Source: a virus
Virus record (IMG/VR): IMGVR_UViG_3300002242_000130
Coordinates: 1-37,396 of that record
DNA: 37,396 bases
Strand: one strand, 5' to 3'
The translations under genes were made by a program, and so were the position numbers. Shown piece after piece: positions 28,801-34,791 of the stretch (the stretch's first letter is position 1; every line of letters begins with the position of its first letter). The notes beneath the pieces were generated by a model. That model worked only from the letters and a program-made list of their open reading frames with translations, made no database searches and was not told the origin of the DNA.

Positions 28801-30711
28801 ATGAAGCATGAAGGAGAAACTATAAGAATGGGTAAAGAGTATAATGTTCTTAGAGAAGAAAATAATACTATATTAAAAGACAAAGATAAAGTTCTAAAAT
28901 TAAAAGGAGTAGGTACTGAATATACATTAGAAGATGTTATCAGGATCGGCGCATGGCAAGCTGTAGGTACAGAAATAAATGGAATCGCAAAGTCTGATTT
29001 AACAGCTATAAATAATTATTTGTCAGAACATCCAGAAATAGCTGCTTTTTCTCAAAGATTAATAGGTGTTAGTAAATTAGGTACATATGAAGGTATGACT
29101 AATGACGCTTCTTGGAAAGCTGGTAGTATTGAAGGGGATTTATACAGCACTCTTAGAGGCTCAGTTAGAGATAATGTATTTCAACCTTTCTATATAGCAG
29201 ATGCATTGCTTTTCCCAGAAAGAAATGAAAACAAAATACGAGTAGCTAGAGGAAATGCTTTTGGAGATGAATTCAACACTATGAGACAAACCATGAGAGA
29301 TGGAACTAATAGACTCGGTCAAGGTAATATTCAAGATCAAAAGTATTTAAATTATTTTACACAATGGCAACAAGCAGTGATGAGTGTAAATCTACGATCT
29401 ATGGCAATGCAAACCACTTCTCTTACTAACTTTATTAATGTATCAGATAATAACATATTTGCAGCAGGTAAAGCGTTTGCTAATCAACCTAGATATTGGA
29501 AAGATGTTGCAGAAATTTGGAATTCAGATTGGGCAAAATCTAGAAGAGGTGGTGGAAATGAAATAGCTTCAGCAGAGATAATTGAACTATTGAAAACGTC
29601 TAAAGGTAATAAAATGCAAACCTTTTTAAATTACATGTTAGAAAAAGGGTATAAACCTGCTCAAATGGGTGATATTGCAGCTATAGTTTTTGGTGGCGCG
29701 CCGTTGTTACAGAATAGAACTCAAACTTATGTTAAAAAAGGAATGAGTTATGAGGATGCGAGAGCTAAAGCGATGAAAGATGTGTACAAAAAAGTACAAC
29801 GAAATCAGCAATCTCGTCTACCAGGTTTCTTAGGTAATTGGCAGAAGAGCATGAGAGGTAGAATCTTTGGTGGATTTCATACTACACAGTTTGCTTATGC
29901 TAGAGAAATAGATAAATCTTTAAGAGATATAAAAAATGGAAGAGGTAGTTTAAAAGAAAATCTATCTAAAGTTTTAAATTATGGAGTTCTTCAACCTGCA
30001 GCTTTTGCAGCTGGACAAGGAGGTTTATTCATGCTATTAGCTAGTGGATATAGTGAAGAAGAAGCTAAAGAAATGATGTTGCAAACTGGTAGAACAGCAG
30101 GCGGAAACGTTATGCAAGGTTTTGGAATGCCAGGAATACTATTAGATGTTTCACTACAAGCAGGTGAAGAGCTTTATAAACAATCTCAAAAAGAAGGTAC
30201 ATGGCCTGGTCCTGATTATTCTAAAGCTTTAATGAAGTTTTTAAATTTATCTCCAGCAATAGGAGGTAAACTAAAACAATTTTTAGGAGCTGCTAATGCT
30301 ATTAAGTATCAAACTAGTGTTACTAGAAATGGTAAGAAATATACTATAGATTATAAAGTTTACGATCCTAATAATCCTAAATTTGAAGCTGCAACTAAAA
30401 GTCTTCAGGCTATTTTTAATATTCCGGCAGAGAACTTTAGAAAACTATATGCCAACGCTTGGGCTGTAGGTTTGAAAACTATGGATCCAGCAGCTTGGGA
30501 TGCAGGAGATATTTTAAAAGTTAATGCTCTTATAATGGGCTGGCCAGAGTGGCAAGTTACTAATCAAGCTGATAAAGATGCTAAAAGAGCTTCAGAGAAA
30601 AAACAAATATTAGAAGAAAATTCTGAGCAAATGATGGAAGATAGATTTAATAAAGATAATTGGGGAGACAAAGACGATAAAGACCCTTTTGACAAAGCAG
30701 ATAACTGGTAA
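19813..30711 (+). CDS. Giant polyvalent virion protein (zincin-, sigma- and HAD-like parts)
   Basis: This 3632-aa chain is the largest gene here and the third of the probable ejection proteins. In order it shows: a Cys pair motif near the N-terminus (CPDC at 21-24 and CLPC at 38-41), possibly zinc-binding; Glu/Gln-rich helices; a zincin-like site HENIH at 1423-1427, preceded by an INKE-type strand and followed by a helix with NYYAEALL that could give the third ligand; a coiled coil (about 1575-1625); a sigma-region-2-like segment around 1737-1760 (SYNPSKGAFSTHLQSTLSHK); a HAD-like domain (DFDD at 2721-2724, LITAR at 2806-2810, SED at 2878-2880); and a conserved C-terminal region (about 3185-3420, with LRSMAMQTTSLTNFINVSDN and a hydrophobic segment near 3390-3412). 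I recall the HAD and C-terminal blocks from polyvalent proteins of marine phages. It is probably packaged and injected. N4 gp50 has similar length, but I could not find its polymerase motifs. Confidence 0.72.
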   Translation: MAEDLEVEEFVEDNNQADSPCPDCPDGSSPGRDPDGNCLPCAPEGTVMTRDERGQEVSVKNQSVADEIEGKKALARLDKSEGEKPENTAQEGLDELNTIVENVESKVGDDADYELNDWETNLLELSTMQDEEGSTVVLSNGEKVYNPLNEINQTKLKQVISQASNGVAVPASPENLGLLEGYGYTFIEITPELRQAGVTYEYILELGNINNSPNKVEKIQTTSSSEDQQKPLTSQGVQPSELRSQSEGFQEDIQSQLPQPSEEEVTANLDILASTQQMTENEKWFMIQNNVGKINDYRQEEGNEAIIVDPDGNIIGMAGVPLGNNNVPQRMPANVLDEITQLLISGPDVIQPSRETLYHLGLVQFQDETYMSDKDREAEEEMLTSQTGFTETPQEGLNNLLIETLNQPRFEGVLRYVIDNDAQVTRRDNLYNIMGVDEEGELTKSRLDGTTPMFNGKPFNPDKGTPLQQAAYVQQKQTLNAIEKSFLPVTWDLEYAADMKYKMAHASSVEEFENLQSEWKSYIQKQDVDGIEEDTEMLYNPQTGNLFRRDEIDPEDITKYNLIPLEQFVRSEYAFTDEDQLLENIMDQSFDLIAAAQLMSESDNFGSQMTAWNRDLIGVINKIADQGSLDGLKTDKRSPFIGKLKKFHFPDSPIEHQWNNLVNKLTVTSRAYLMNFDPLTLERDGTADGFTDRAAEWLGVDNVSPDEEKTVWANHFQEDFPELWNSMTKVERDAFYESSAWRSFGQGSFDFAIIAAEFLLTRKLVGGTLTRVLYGDAKYGYTGLRGIATQAKTGSSYSALATKVGAGNGGKATKSMIDWSMYYAEEVGIVAANDVIWQEEMNPFYFPIGIATMRTVLNRAPAGFLSKLDDPKWVKANPAKANQLKKIHNVLKKTGFPATLEEGAVQVKAIGTGAFTLKTGGLFEGLGHAVENPDDSGLIAEAFLNFVDPKDWANTMGFLVANRLLLPDKANRAMFNKFKLDAKRLLDVDRRGFASTLGGSRKSFYDPKTPLGTRTNNIDKAASKAKKNRGLNIGDESNSDRIYESIKNDFKQLGISISEIKGKSLQEIGELMRSKANQKNNGEGASNPDIAAMTKIYDFLQGGGVTVENLVNHHEISTAQNFSHAVNETQAAIHLYDKSTAAGAYDPDDFAKTAVGQKQGWVPNSRELQFIGNTSNNALKVMLTEAGWTETQISQWLGKWTAVAENIQAATFRYGFKAGSPEQQQYIRNEQKYTNLVDILDVAKEEFKNNPNSVNTLNLEMAQGKVDAQLQKQIDLITEQKKKTREEGEKLLDKAQEEGTEVYETTAEVVARIDELAANDPAMAPELMRLKRKIEYEKQFTVEDNQKLDDLDYEIEQADLAGDLDLLKDLQAQKQFIIDNAADVGSKGFSLPNGVSIVNKEYIGNELKTMMNSRIGDWATGQHENIHHWVNDILRQKGFKTAEGKWVKGGQVKAREFVKKFKNLLTEPQREIILQRLSKDGSYQRDPQGSIEWLNYYAEALLKGELDYGYNDIEQMAELIGSELKAGAKQMGMSDAEFELSPEGMMNFLLGYAADTRKGGMSYRDKVMAVMAGKKVDLSDKDVKEVEATVEDLEGKVIEWSEELKEFEAKKKELIKEKSKTSHQYMAGDMTKEDYQDRIDGLNLKIKLAKDMISNVSDKDSSLEIRIRNAKNMEIIKDLSIPQFDSRRVRADNQLFEDNQGILQAERAKYNPNLGEGITRSDWNAEIYKYYTDAVKSYNPSKGAFSTHLQSTLSHKLGNYIDKNLDKLTKESGDYFPQRPDQQASSSGEEMTNAWDITMQQIDKGYLTEGSPEYTLDYNIEGQKGSISKGNNRDRSLSGVDAEKILSEEFNMNTNEMIGMVNEALGKLGLEDFTMKGLHTEKITLEDGTEVPLGRALEMSIREQFGPEIHTAKDGGLKWGAKEKEHWNTFLNEHWETIYQLLPENLTSESFTTRGGQTTGVRNVLLNEFYTKKDRVGAGQGFSDKGVGSKWQEKNPVDFKSNIDKENFIAFVMGGKNRLEAILNEMAKTTGNQLARQTKDAATQQKMLQQGIDKPEYEKYTEQQFLNNIEAQLRSGMSKMADSEGRVLFSEEMQQKGYDEVAEAVLVFNDYNQKHKPVKGKNFFEYYRDWKEGDRENIPDSMLADIMQVDMDILQKTQTKAGSKRFGQKFTEFVGEEENIKNVGANFNRNTTEVKSMLKRLDNQKATLYSEKDGKKEWDEDRLKRFNKTHQEFFEFVMTSFPELNKLTQKTGNRYDITKGKEMITQMFGIGDRTSGNKEVGLWSEWFKPENFKEALDNPNVSQEAKDYFNAIDWSQVTANNIGAFGKIKSILQGTYDSKTGELKTKPSADQQEKINAVAKELKPEAQQALGNLYKFWATMKNDFVVSKNNGGKGDIAELENALSFVKHLEQFNSNLVYGPRSMYNTKYFYVTEGYQDFSVDNPIYKERYEDVLYQYRDVDATQPIKIGKKTYDNLFKYAEYAAKEWAKFKGEHVYDSSNQSYKGYVDILKGNTADALKTKDWDLMVQVMSPKRNLDRVDNLYGSTSPYNYTRFVSENKSILENYIDPMTGETLLETVRMKAGERVDEIMNRDVDIQKLLENPAFKDKFDVVAVTDAFNKYDPTSVALVETLLNAIKDPKAAEASTEAANTQATERLNEMGVDVEIKGLTETEANHVTQMSEEFQNHEGTVDKKLGIPTKEVNAEVGVLNGVMEEVTAEMSDFDDVLGSSDTIIKYTTTDGVVHEITQDVFNAKKLEIESAEDFVADSWDYEGFNSMDTAVEGPDFQYQLDTWNRLVEEGRPEDYFLITARGPAGRANYVEWMNNHGFKGFTEDNLITTQGTLIEGASDHVWDNKKVIMGLLELVSGQRGKFYNKINISEDYKPTIEAFEVALDQLGLAGEQRHIIEESSELFDLEDKTNAVDILLEESFGIDRIKEYSAVRAHQIGEKSGKRTGLLGPQYQDMEGLYYGLISPGKKGEAQLKYLNENHLDVYLDNQMKHEGETIRMGKEYNVLREENNTILKDKDKVLKLKGVGTEYTLEDVIRIGAWQAVGTEINGIAKSDLTAINNYLSEHPEIAAFSQRLIGVSKLGTYEGMTNDASWKAGSIEGDLYSTLRGSVRDNVFQPFYIADALLFPERNENKIRVARGNAFGDEFNTMRQTMRDGTNRLGQGNIQDQKYLNYFTQWQQAVMSVNLRSMAMQTTSLTNFINVSDNNIFAAGKAFANQPRYWKDVAEIWNSDWAKSRRGGGNEIASAEIIELLKTSKGNKMQTFLNYMLEKGYKPAQMGDIAAIVFGGAPLLQNRTQTYVKKGMSYEDARAKAMKDVYKKVQRNQQSRLPGFLGNWQKSMRGRIFGGFHTTQFAYAREIDKSLRDIKNGRGSLKENLSKVLNYGVLQPAAFAAGQGGLFMLLASGYSEEEAKEMMLQTGRTAGGNVMQGFGMPGILLDVSLQAGEELYKQSQKEGTWPGPDYSKALMKFLNLSPAIGGKLKQFLGAANAIKYQTSVTRNGKKYTIDYKVYDPNNPKFEAATKSLQAIFNIPAENFRKLYANAWAVGLKTMDPAAWDAGDILKVNALIMGWPEWQVTNQADKDAKRASEKKQILEENSEQMMEDRFNKDNWGDKDDKDPFDKADNW

Positions 30712-30717
30712 CAACAT

Positions 30718-30996
30718 ATGAAAGTAAATGAGAATACGGAGTTAAAATTAGATTTAAAAAGCGTAATTAAAATAATAGCAATCACAGCTACATTTGTAGG
30801 TATGTATTACACTTTACAATCTGATATTGAAGAAGCTAAATCTTTACCTCCTGCGGTTATAGACAGAATTGAATATGATCTAAAACAAGAGTGGCAAACT
30901 AATCACATCATGAAACTCGAAGATGAAATAGACGAACTTAGAAGTTGGTGTAGAATAATCGATAAAGAGCTACATGTAAAAACAAAAAAGAAATGA
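30718..30996 (+). CDS. Small membrane-anchored coiled-coil protein (holin/spanin-like)
   Basis: This 92-aa protein has one clear transmembrane segment (about residues 16-33) after a short charged N-terminus, then a highly charged helical domain (KLEDEIDELRSWCRIIDKEL). Small proteins of this shape near the end of structural blocks in marine phages are often annotated as holin-like or spanin-like, but no family signature proves it. Its stop overlaps the start of the secreted 474-aa gene (ATGA), so the two are probably translated together and may act together at the envelope. Confidence 0.6.
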   Translation: MKVNENTELKLDLKSVIKIIAITATFVGMYYTLQSDIEEAKSLPPAVIDRIEYDLKQEWQTNHIMKLEDEIDELRSWCRIIDKELHVKTKKK

Positions 30997-32417
30997 AACA
31001 TTTATTAACTTTAATATTAACTTTACTTATTATATTGGGTTATTCTCAATGTGATAATGGTACTAATTATTATCCTAGCACTATATATACTCCAGCTGAT
31101 GATGTTTGGGGTTCTGCTACTAGTTGGAACTATGCAGGTGAAGTTATTAGAGTTAATGTAGTTTCTGGAGATGAATATGAATTTTCTACATGTGATGGAT
31201 TTGGAGGAGTTTTAGCTTCATATGATACACAACTTACATTAATAGATGAATCAGGTATAGTCGTAGGGTTTAATGATGATTACACAGGTTGTACAGGTTA
31301 TACTTCATATATAAAACACACAGCTACCTACACAGGTGTCTTGTATGTTCACTTGAATGAATATAACTGTGCTAGTAATTCTACTTCTACTGAAGTAATG
31401 ATATATAAAACTCCTGCTCCTACTGGAGGAGGTGGAGGTGGTGGAAACTCTAATGAAGTTACTATTGGAGATCCTAATTCTACGCTAGATGATGGTAGAG
31501 TTCCTGCTTATGGATATTATGATTATAGTTGGAGTGCTTCTATCTATACTGCTGCAGAACTTGGTGGTGTTCCTTTGAACATAGAAAAGATTAGTTGGAA
31601 TGTTACTAACGGAGCAACAATGACTATGAACAACCAAGAGATCTGGATGGCAATGACTATGGATGAGATATTTGCTGATGGTACTATGCCAGAAGATGGA
31701 GCTGGTCCATGGACACAATGGAAATTAGTATATGATGGAACTATAGATTTTAGATCTGGTTGGAATGAAGTAACATTACAAGGATTATATGGATATGATG
31801 GTATACAAAACTTATTAGTTAAAGTAGTTAACAACCATGGATCATGGGCTTCTAGTTATCCTGAATTTCAATATACAACAAAATCTAGTTCTGTAGTATA
31901 TAATTATAATGATGGTACTTTTCCTGGTCCCTTAGGTTATACTAATTCTATTAGACCTAACACTATGTTTGGTTGGCAAGGTGGAGGTAATGCTTTACCT
32001 ATAGATCTTATTTCGTTTAGTGCTGAACACTTAGGAAGTGATATACATCCTGTAGTAATCATTGATTGGCAAATTGCATCTCAAGTTAATAACGATTATT
32101 TTGAAATACAAAGAAGTGTAAATATTGAACAATGGTACACAATTGAAACTGTGACAGGAGCCGGGAATAGTAATACCCAAATGTCATATAGTGTTATAGA
32201 TACTAAACCACTGCATGGAATTTCTTATTATCGTCTGAAACAAACTGATTATGATGGACAATATGAATCGTTTCATCCTGTGTCAGTCTCAATCAGTTCA
32301 GAAGAAAAACCTATAGAAAAAGTAGTAAACTTAATGGGTCAAGAGGTTGAAGATGGATATAAAGGTATAGTAATACAGGTTTACCAAGATGGTACTTATG
32401 TAAAAAAATATAAATAA
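30993..32417 (+). CDS. Secreted protein with T9SS-type C-terminal sorting domain
   Basis: This 474-aa protein looks like a Bacteroidota surface or secreted protein carried by the phage. Residues 1-19 are a Sec signal peptide (basic start, Leu/Ile core, then GYSQ). A beta domain with several Cys spans about 20-135. A Gly7 linker (about 146-152) leads to a second beta domain (about 155-330). Residues about 335-440 match the conserved pre-CTD module of flavobacterial exported proteins (LPIDLISFSAEH, NNDYFEIQRS, GISYYRLKQTDYDGQYE). Residues about 444-474 match the type A T9SS sorting domain (VVNLMGQEVEDGYKG, then VYQDGTYVKKYK). The expected route is Sec to the periplasm, then T9SS to the cell surface. 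It is probably host-derived. Possible roles are blocking superinfection, coating infected cells or aiding release; none is proven. Confidence 0.85.
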   Translation: MKHLLTLILTLLIILGYSQCDNGTNYYPSTIYTPADDVWGSATSWNYAGEVIRVNVVSGDEYEFSTCDGFGGVLASYDTQLTLIDESGIVVGFNDDYTGCTGYTSYIKHTATYTGVLYVHLNEYNCASNSTSTEVMIYKTPAPTGGGGGGGNSNEVTIGDPNSTLDDGRVPAYGYYDYSWSASIYTAAELGGVPLNIEKISWNVTNGATMTMNNQEIWMAMTMDEIFADGTMPEDGAGPWTQWKLVYDGTIDFRSGWNEVTLQGLYGYDGIQNLLVKVVNNHGSWASSYPEFQYTTKSSSVVYNYNDGTFPGPLGYTNSIRPNTMFGWQGGGNALPIDLISFSAEHLGSDIHPVVIIDWQIASQVNNDYFEIQRSVNIEQWYTIETVTGAGNSNTQMSYSVIDTKPLHGISYYRLKQTDYDGQYESFHPVSVSISSEEKPIEKVVNLMGQEVEDGYKGIVIQVYQDGTYVKKYK

Positions 32418-32418
32418 T

Positions 32419-32622
32419 ATGGGACATAGAAATAAAAAAATGGAAGGAGACTGGGGAAATTTTCTTAAAAGAAAAACTCATGGCGTTGAAATTGATGGAA
32501 AAGAATATCAAATGAAAGCATATAAAATACCAAGAAGTAAAAAAGCAAAGTCTAAAGGAAAATTAGGATTGTTTGGTATAAAAGATCCCGTACATAGAGA
32601 AATGTATAGAAATATAAAGTAG
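32419..32622 (+). CDS. Small basic protein, unknown
   Basis: This 67-aa, Lys/Arg-rich protein has no recognised family. It has no signal peptide or membrane segment. A central KTHGVEIDGKEYQMKAYKIP reads like a short beta-hairpin, with a Lys-rich stretch (RSKKAKSKGK) after it. It starts 1 base after the secreted-protein stop and is the last gene of the + strand module. Nucleic-acid or virion binding is possible from charge alone. Confidence 0.55.
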   Translation: MGHRNKKMEGDWGNFLKRKTHGVEIDGKEYQMKAYKIPRSKKAKSKGKLGLFGIKDPVHREMYRNIK

Positions 32623-32658
32623 GAACAAAAATAACTGGGCACCATACCCAAAGTTCCT
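32621..32658 (+). repeat. Nested inverted repeat at 3' end of the + strand transcript
   Basis: AGGAAC (32621-32626) pairs with GTTCCT (32653-32658), enclosing a second pair TGGG (32636-32639) and CCCA (32647-32650). An alternative fold pairs AAC (32633-32635) with GTT (32653-32655) around the same core with a 2-base bulge. The outer left arm overlaps the stop codon of the 67-aa gene. There is no T-tract, so it may protect or process the RNA end upstream of the terminator. Confidence 0.45.
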
Positions 32659-32665
32659 GTAACCA

Positions 32666-32698
32666 AAAAAGGGGATCTCAATACGAGGTCCCCTTTTT
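32666..32698. terminator. Bidirectional terminator between converging operons
   Basis: A 14-bp stem (32666-32679 with 32685-32698, one T-G wobble, 5-base loop) has a GGGGA/TCCCC core flanked by A5 on the left and T5 on the right, so it reads as an intrinsic terminator on both strands. It lies 43 bases after the last + strand gene and 19 bases past the stop of the last - strand gene. Confidence 0.88.
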
Positions 32699-32717
32699 AA
32701 TTTAACTAAATTTATAT

Positions 32718-34580
32718 TTATTTAATCTCACAAGCTCCACCAGCACAAGCTAGTTCACCTGATAAGTCTGTGTTATCTTCTGTTTCTGTTATGTTTGATA
32801 AGTCAACTTGTTTTAACGAATGCATTAACTCTTGATATTTACTTGGATCTATATCCTCAAATGGAGCTTGAGTATATGTTCCACCATCATAAGGTAATAC
32901 AGATAAACCGTTATAGTATTCTCTATTGTCCCACATCCAATTACCCGCTTTGTACCATTCTTCAGGTTGTAAACTTACAGTTGCTGATACATTATGAGTG
33001 TTAGATCCTTTCCTATGACCTGGTTTAACCCATTCAGTTGCTATCTTTTTAACTCTATTTAAAAGATCAAATGGAGACTCAGTTCTAAGTATTGAACCTT
33101 CAGGAGCTTTCTGTGGTATAGATATTACAGCGGTATCGTGAGGTCGGAAATATTCATCTTCAATTAACTCAGGATGATGTTCAGCTAAGTATTTATACAT
33201 TGATTCGTTTTTTCCAACTCTTATCCTACGGATGTAGTAATCATTATGCCACGCATGAATACCTGATGAAGTTCCTAATGCCAGAGATGTAGTCCCAGCA
33301 GGCTTTACGGTTGTACATCGTGCGGCTTTGTTAATTCCAATCAGCTTCGCGACTCTTGTGTTTTCTCTTTTTACAAGTTGAGCGGCTTTCTCCATGTCGT
33401 ATCCTAATACCGTGCCACTCCCTATCCCCGTCATACTCACTCCAATCAGAGCGTCTTTTTCGGTTGTTTCTTGCCATATCTCTCTTAAATAATGGAAGTC
33501 AGTGTAACCAGCTTGTAACGTTCCAATGAACGCTGCAGCTTTTACTCTTTCGTTTAGATCATCTTGTGATTCAAGATCTGAAACATTAACTTCACATAAG
33601 TTACAAAATTGATAAGGTCGTAATGCTATTTCACAGCAGGGATTTGTACCCCAATCCTTATCATTGTTAAAATAAATTCCGGGTTCTCCGGCTCCACTCT
33701 TTTCAACACGATCCCATAAATTCATAAAGTAATCTCTAGTAATTTTATGTCGCATTAAGACAGCAGAGTTGTTTGATCTACCTCTTTGTGGGTTTGTTTC
33801 CCACCAGTCTCCAGATTTACAAGCAATCATTTCATGATCATCGGCAGAGAATAAAGATATTAACGCTGCTCTTCTGATACCACCTGCTAATACAGCATCT
33901 GCTATATGGCAAACAATATCATGAACTTCTACAGTTGTTAACTGATCTCCATCTTCTTTTGATTGTAATATTCCTTTAAGTTTAACTAAACATTCTTTTA
34001 AAGGTTGTGGGCCAGGAGCTTTACCTCCTGACGTTACTAGCTGAGCACCTTTAGGTCTTATATCCGAATAATCGAAACTAATTTTAGACGATCTCCGATC
34101 ACCCATATAAGACTTCATTAATACTTTAATCGCATCAGCCCAACCTTCAATTGAATCACCAATAAGAAATCTTCTCCTACGCTTGTCATAAGGTTTATTT
34201 ATAGGAGGTAATTTATTTACGTGGTGGTCTTGAACAGAATACCCTACACCAGTTCCTCCAAGAAGTAAAAACATTACTTCATGAAAAGAATCTACATGGT
34301 CAATAGGGAGATAAGCGCAGTTATATACTCTGTTAGGAGATATCTCAATCGGTTTACCACCGAACTGTAAACTACGCATACTTGGTAAAACCTTCTTTTC
34401 ATATACTAACTTATAAACTTTTTCTATTTGGTCTTTTAAGTCTGGATACTTTTTAATATGCATGTGTTTATTCCTTGTTACTAATTCATCCCAAGTTTCC
34501 CTGCGATTTAATTCTGGAATATACTTTGCATATTTCATATACACTGTAATATTAGATAAGATTTCACTTGCTAGTTCCAT
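32718..34580 (-). CDS. nrdJ: Ribonucleotide reductase, adenosylcobalamin-dependent (class II, monomeric type)
   Basis: This 620-aa enzyme reduces ribonucleotides (in the RTPR type, triphosphates) to deoxyribonucleotides using a B12-derived radical. The active-site set is complete and spaced as in Lactobacillus leichmannii RTPR: Cys88 (YNCAY), thiyl Cys315 with Glu317 (NPCCEI), Cys326 exactly 11 residues later (the 408/419 pair of RTPR), and a C-terminal CAGGACEIK with Cys612 and Cys617, five apart and three from the end (RTPR 731/736 of 739). It is about 120 residues shorter than RTPR, mostly at the N-terminus and between Cys88 and Cys315, where RTPR carries its allosteric insertion. It is the last gene of the - strand operon; its start overlaps the upstream 75-aa gene by 17 bases. 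The host must supply cobalamin. Confidence 0.93.
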   Translation of the reverse strand: MELASEILSNITVYMKYAKYIPELNRRETWDELVTRNKHMHIKKYPDLKDQIEKVYKLVYEKKVLPSMRSLQFGGKPIEISPNRVYNCAYLPIDHVDSFHEVMFLLLGGTGVGYSVQDHHVNKLPPINKPYDKRRRRFLIGDSIEGWADAIKVLMKSYMGDRRSSKISFDYSDIRPKGAQLVTSGGKAPGPQPLKECLVKLKGILQSKEDGDQLTTVEVHDIVCHIADAVLAGGIRRAALISLFSADDHEMIACKSGDWWETNPQRGRSNNSAVLMRHKITRDYFMNLWDRVEKSGAGEPGIYFNNDKDWGTNPCCEIALRPYQFCNLCEVNVSDLESQDDLNERVKAAAFIGTLQAGYTDFHYLREIWQETTEKDALIGVSMTGIGSGTVLGYDMEKAAQLVKRENTRVAKLIGINKAARCTTVKPAGTTSLALGTSSGIHAWHNDYYIRRIRVGKNESMYKYLAEHHPELIEDEYFRPHDTAVISIPQKAPEGSILRTESPFDLLNRVKKIATEWVKPGHRKGSNTHNVSATVSLQPEEWYKAGNWMWDNREYYNGLSVLPYDGGTYTQAPFEDIDPSKYQELMHSLKQVDLSNITETEDNTDLSGELACAGGACEIK

Positions 34581-34791
34581 TCTGTTCTGCTTTCTTTTTT
34601 TCTTCTACGTTTTCCTCCATCTTCTTTTTTAGTTCATCGATGGCGTCTTGATAACCTGGCATAAGTTTTAAGGTCTCAAGTGTTCCAACACCTAACTCTC
34701 TTAAGTGTCCTATTTCGTTAATAATTTGTTGAAGTACTCTAGTTGCTGCTTCAACTTTATTCTTCATCTCTATTAATGTCTGTTCTTTCAT
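34564..34791 (-). CDS. Small helical protein, unknown
   Basis: This 75-aa protein is predicted almost entirely helical, with a hydrophobic heptad-like front (ATRVLQQIINEIGHLRELGV) and a Lys/Glu-rich end. No family is recognised. It overlaps the 59-aa gene upstream (35 bases) and the reductase downstream (17 bases), so it is translated within the nucleotide-metabolism operon and might associate with one of those enzymes. That is context only. Confidence 0.65.
   Translation of the reverse strand: MKEQTLIEMKNKVEAATRVLQQIINEIGHLRELGVGTLETLKLMPGYQDAIDELKKKMEENVEEKKKAEQNGTSK

Noticed and set aside
19813-30711. N4-type virion RNA polymerase, suggested by the 3632-aa length
   Set aside because: I looked for the T7-family motifs. 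A DSEGR string and an HLD string exist but are isolated, in unsuitable surroundings, and no motif B (RxxxK...YG) was found.
30993-31060. Lipoprotein signal at the start of the T9SS-type protein
   Set aside because: A Cys follows the hydrophobic core (GYSQC), but the residues before it do not match a lipobox (L-A/S-G/A-C). A standard signal peptide cut after Gln fits better.
32623-32665. tRNA-like fold in the gap between operons
   Set aside because: The paired segments are too short and there is no T-loop sequence, anticodon arm or CCA end.
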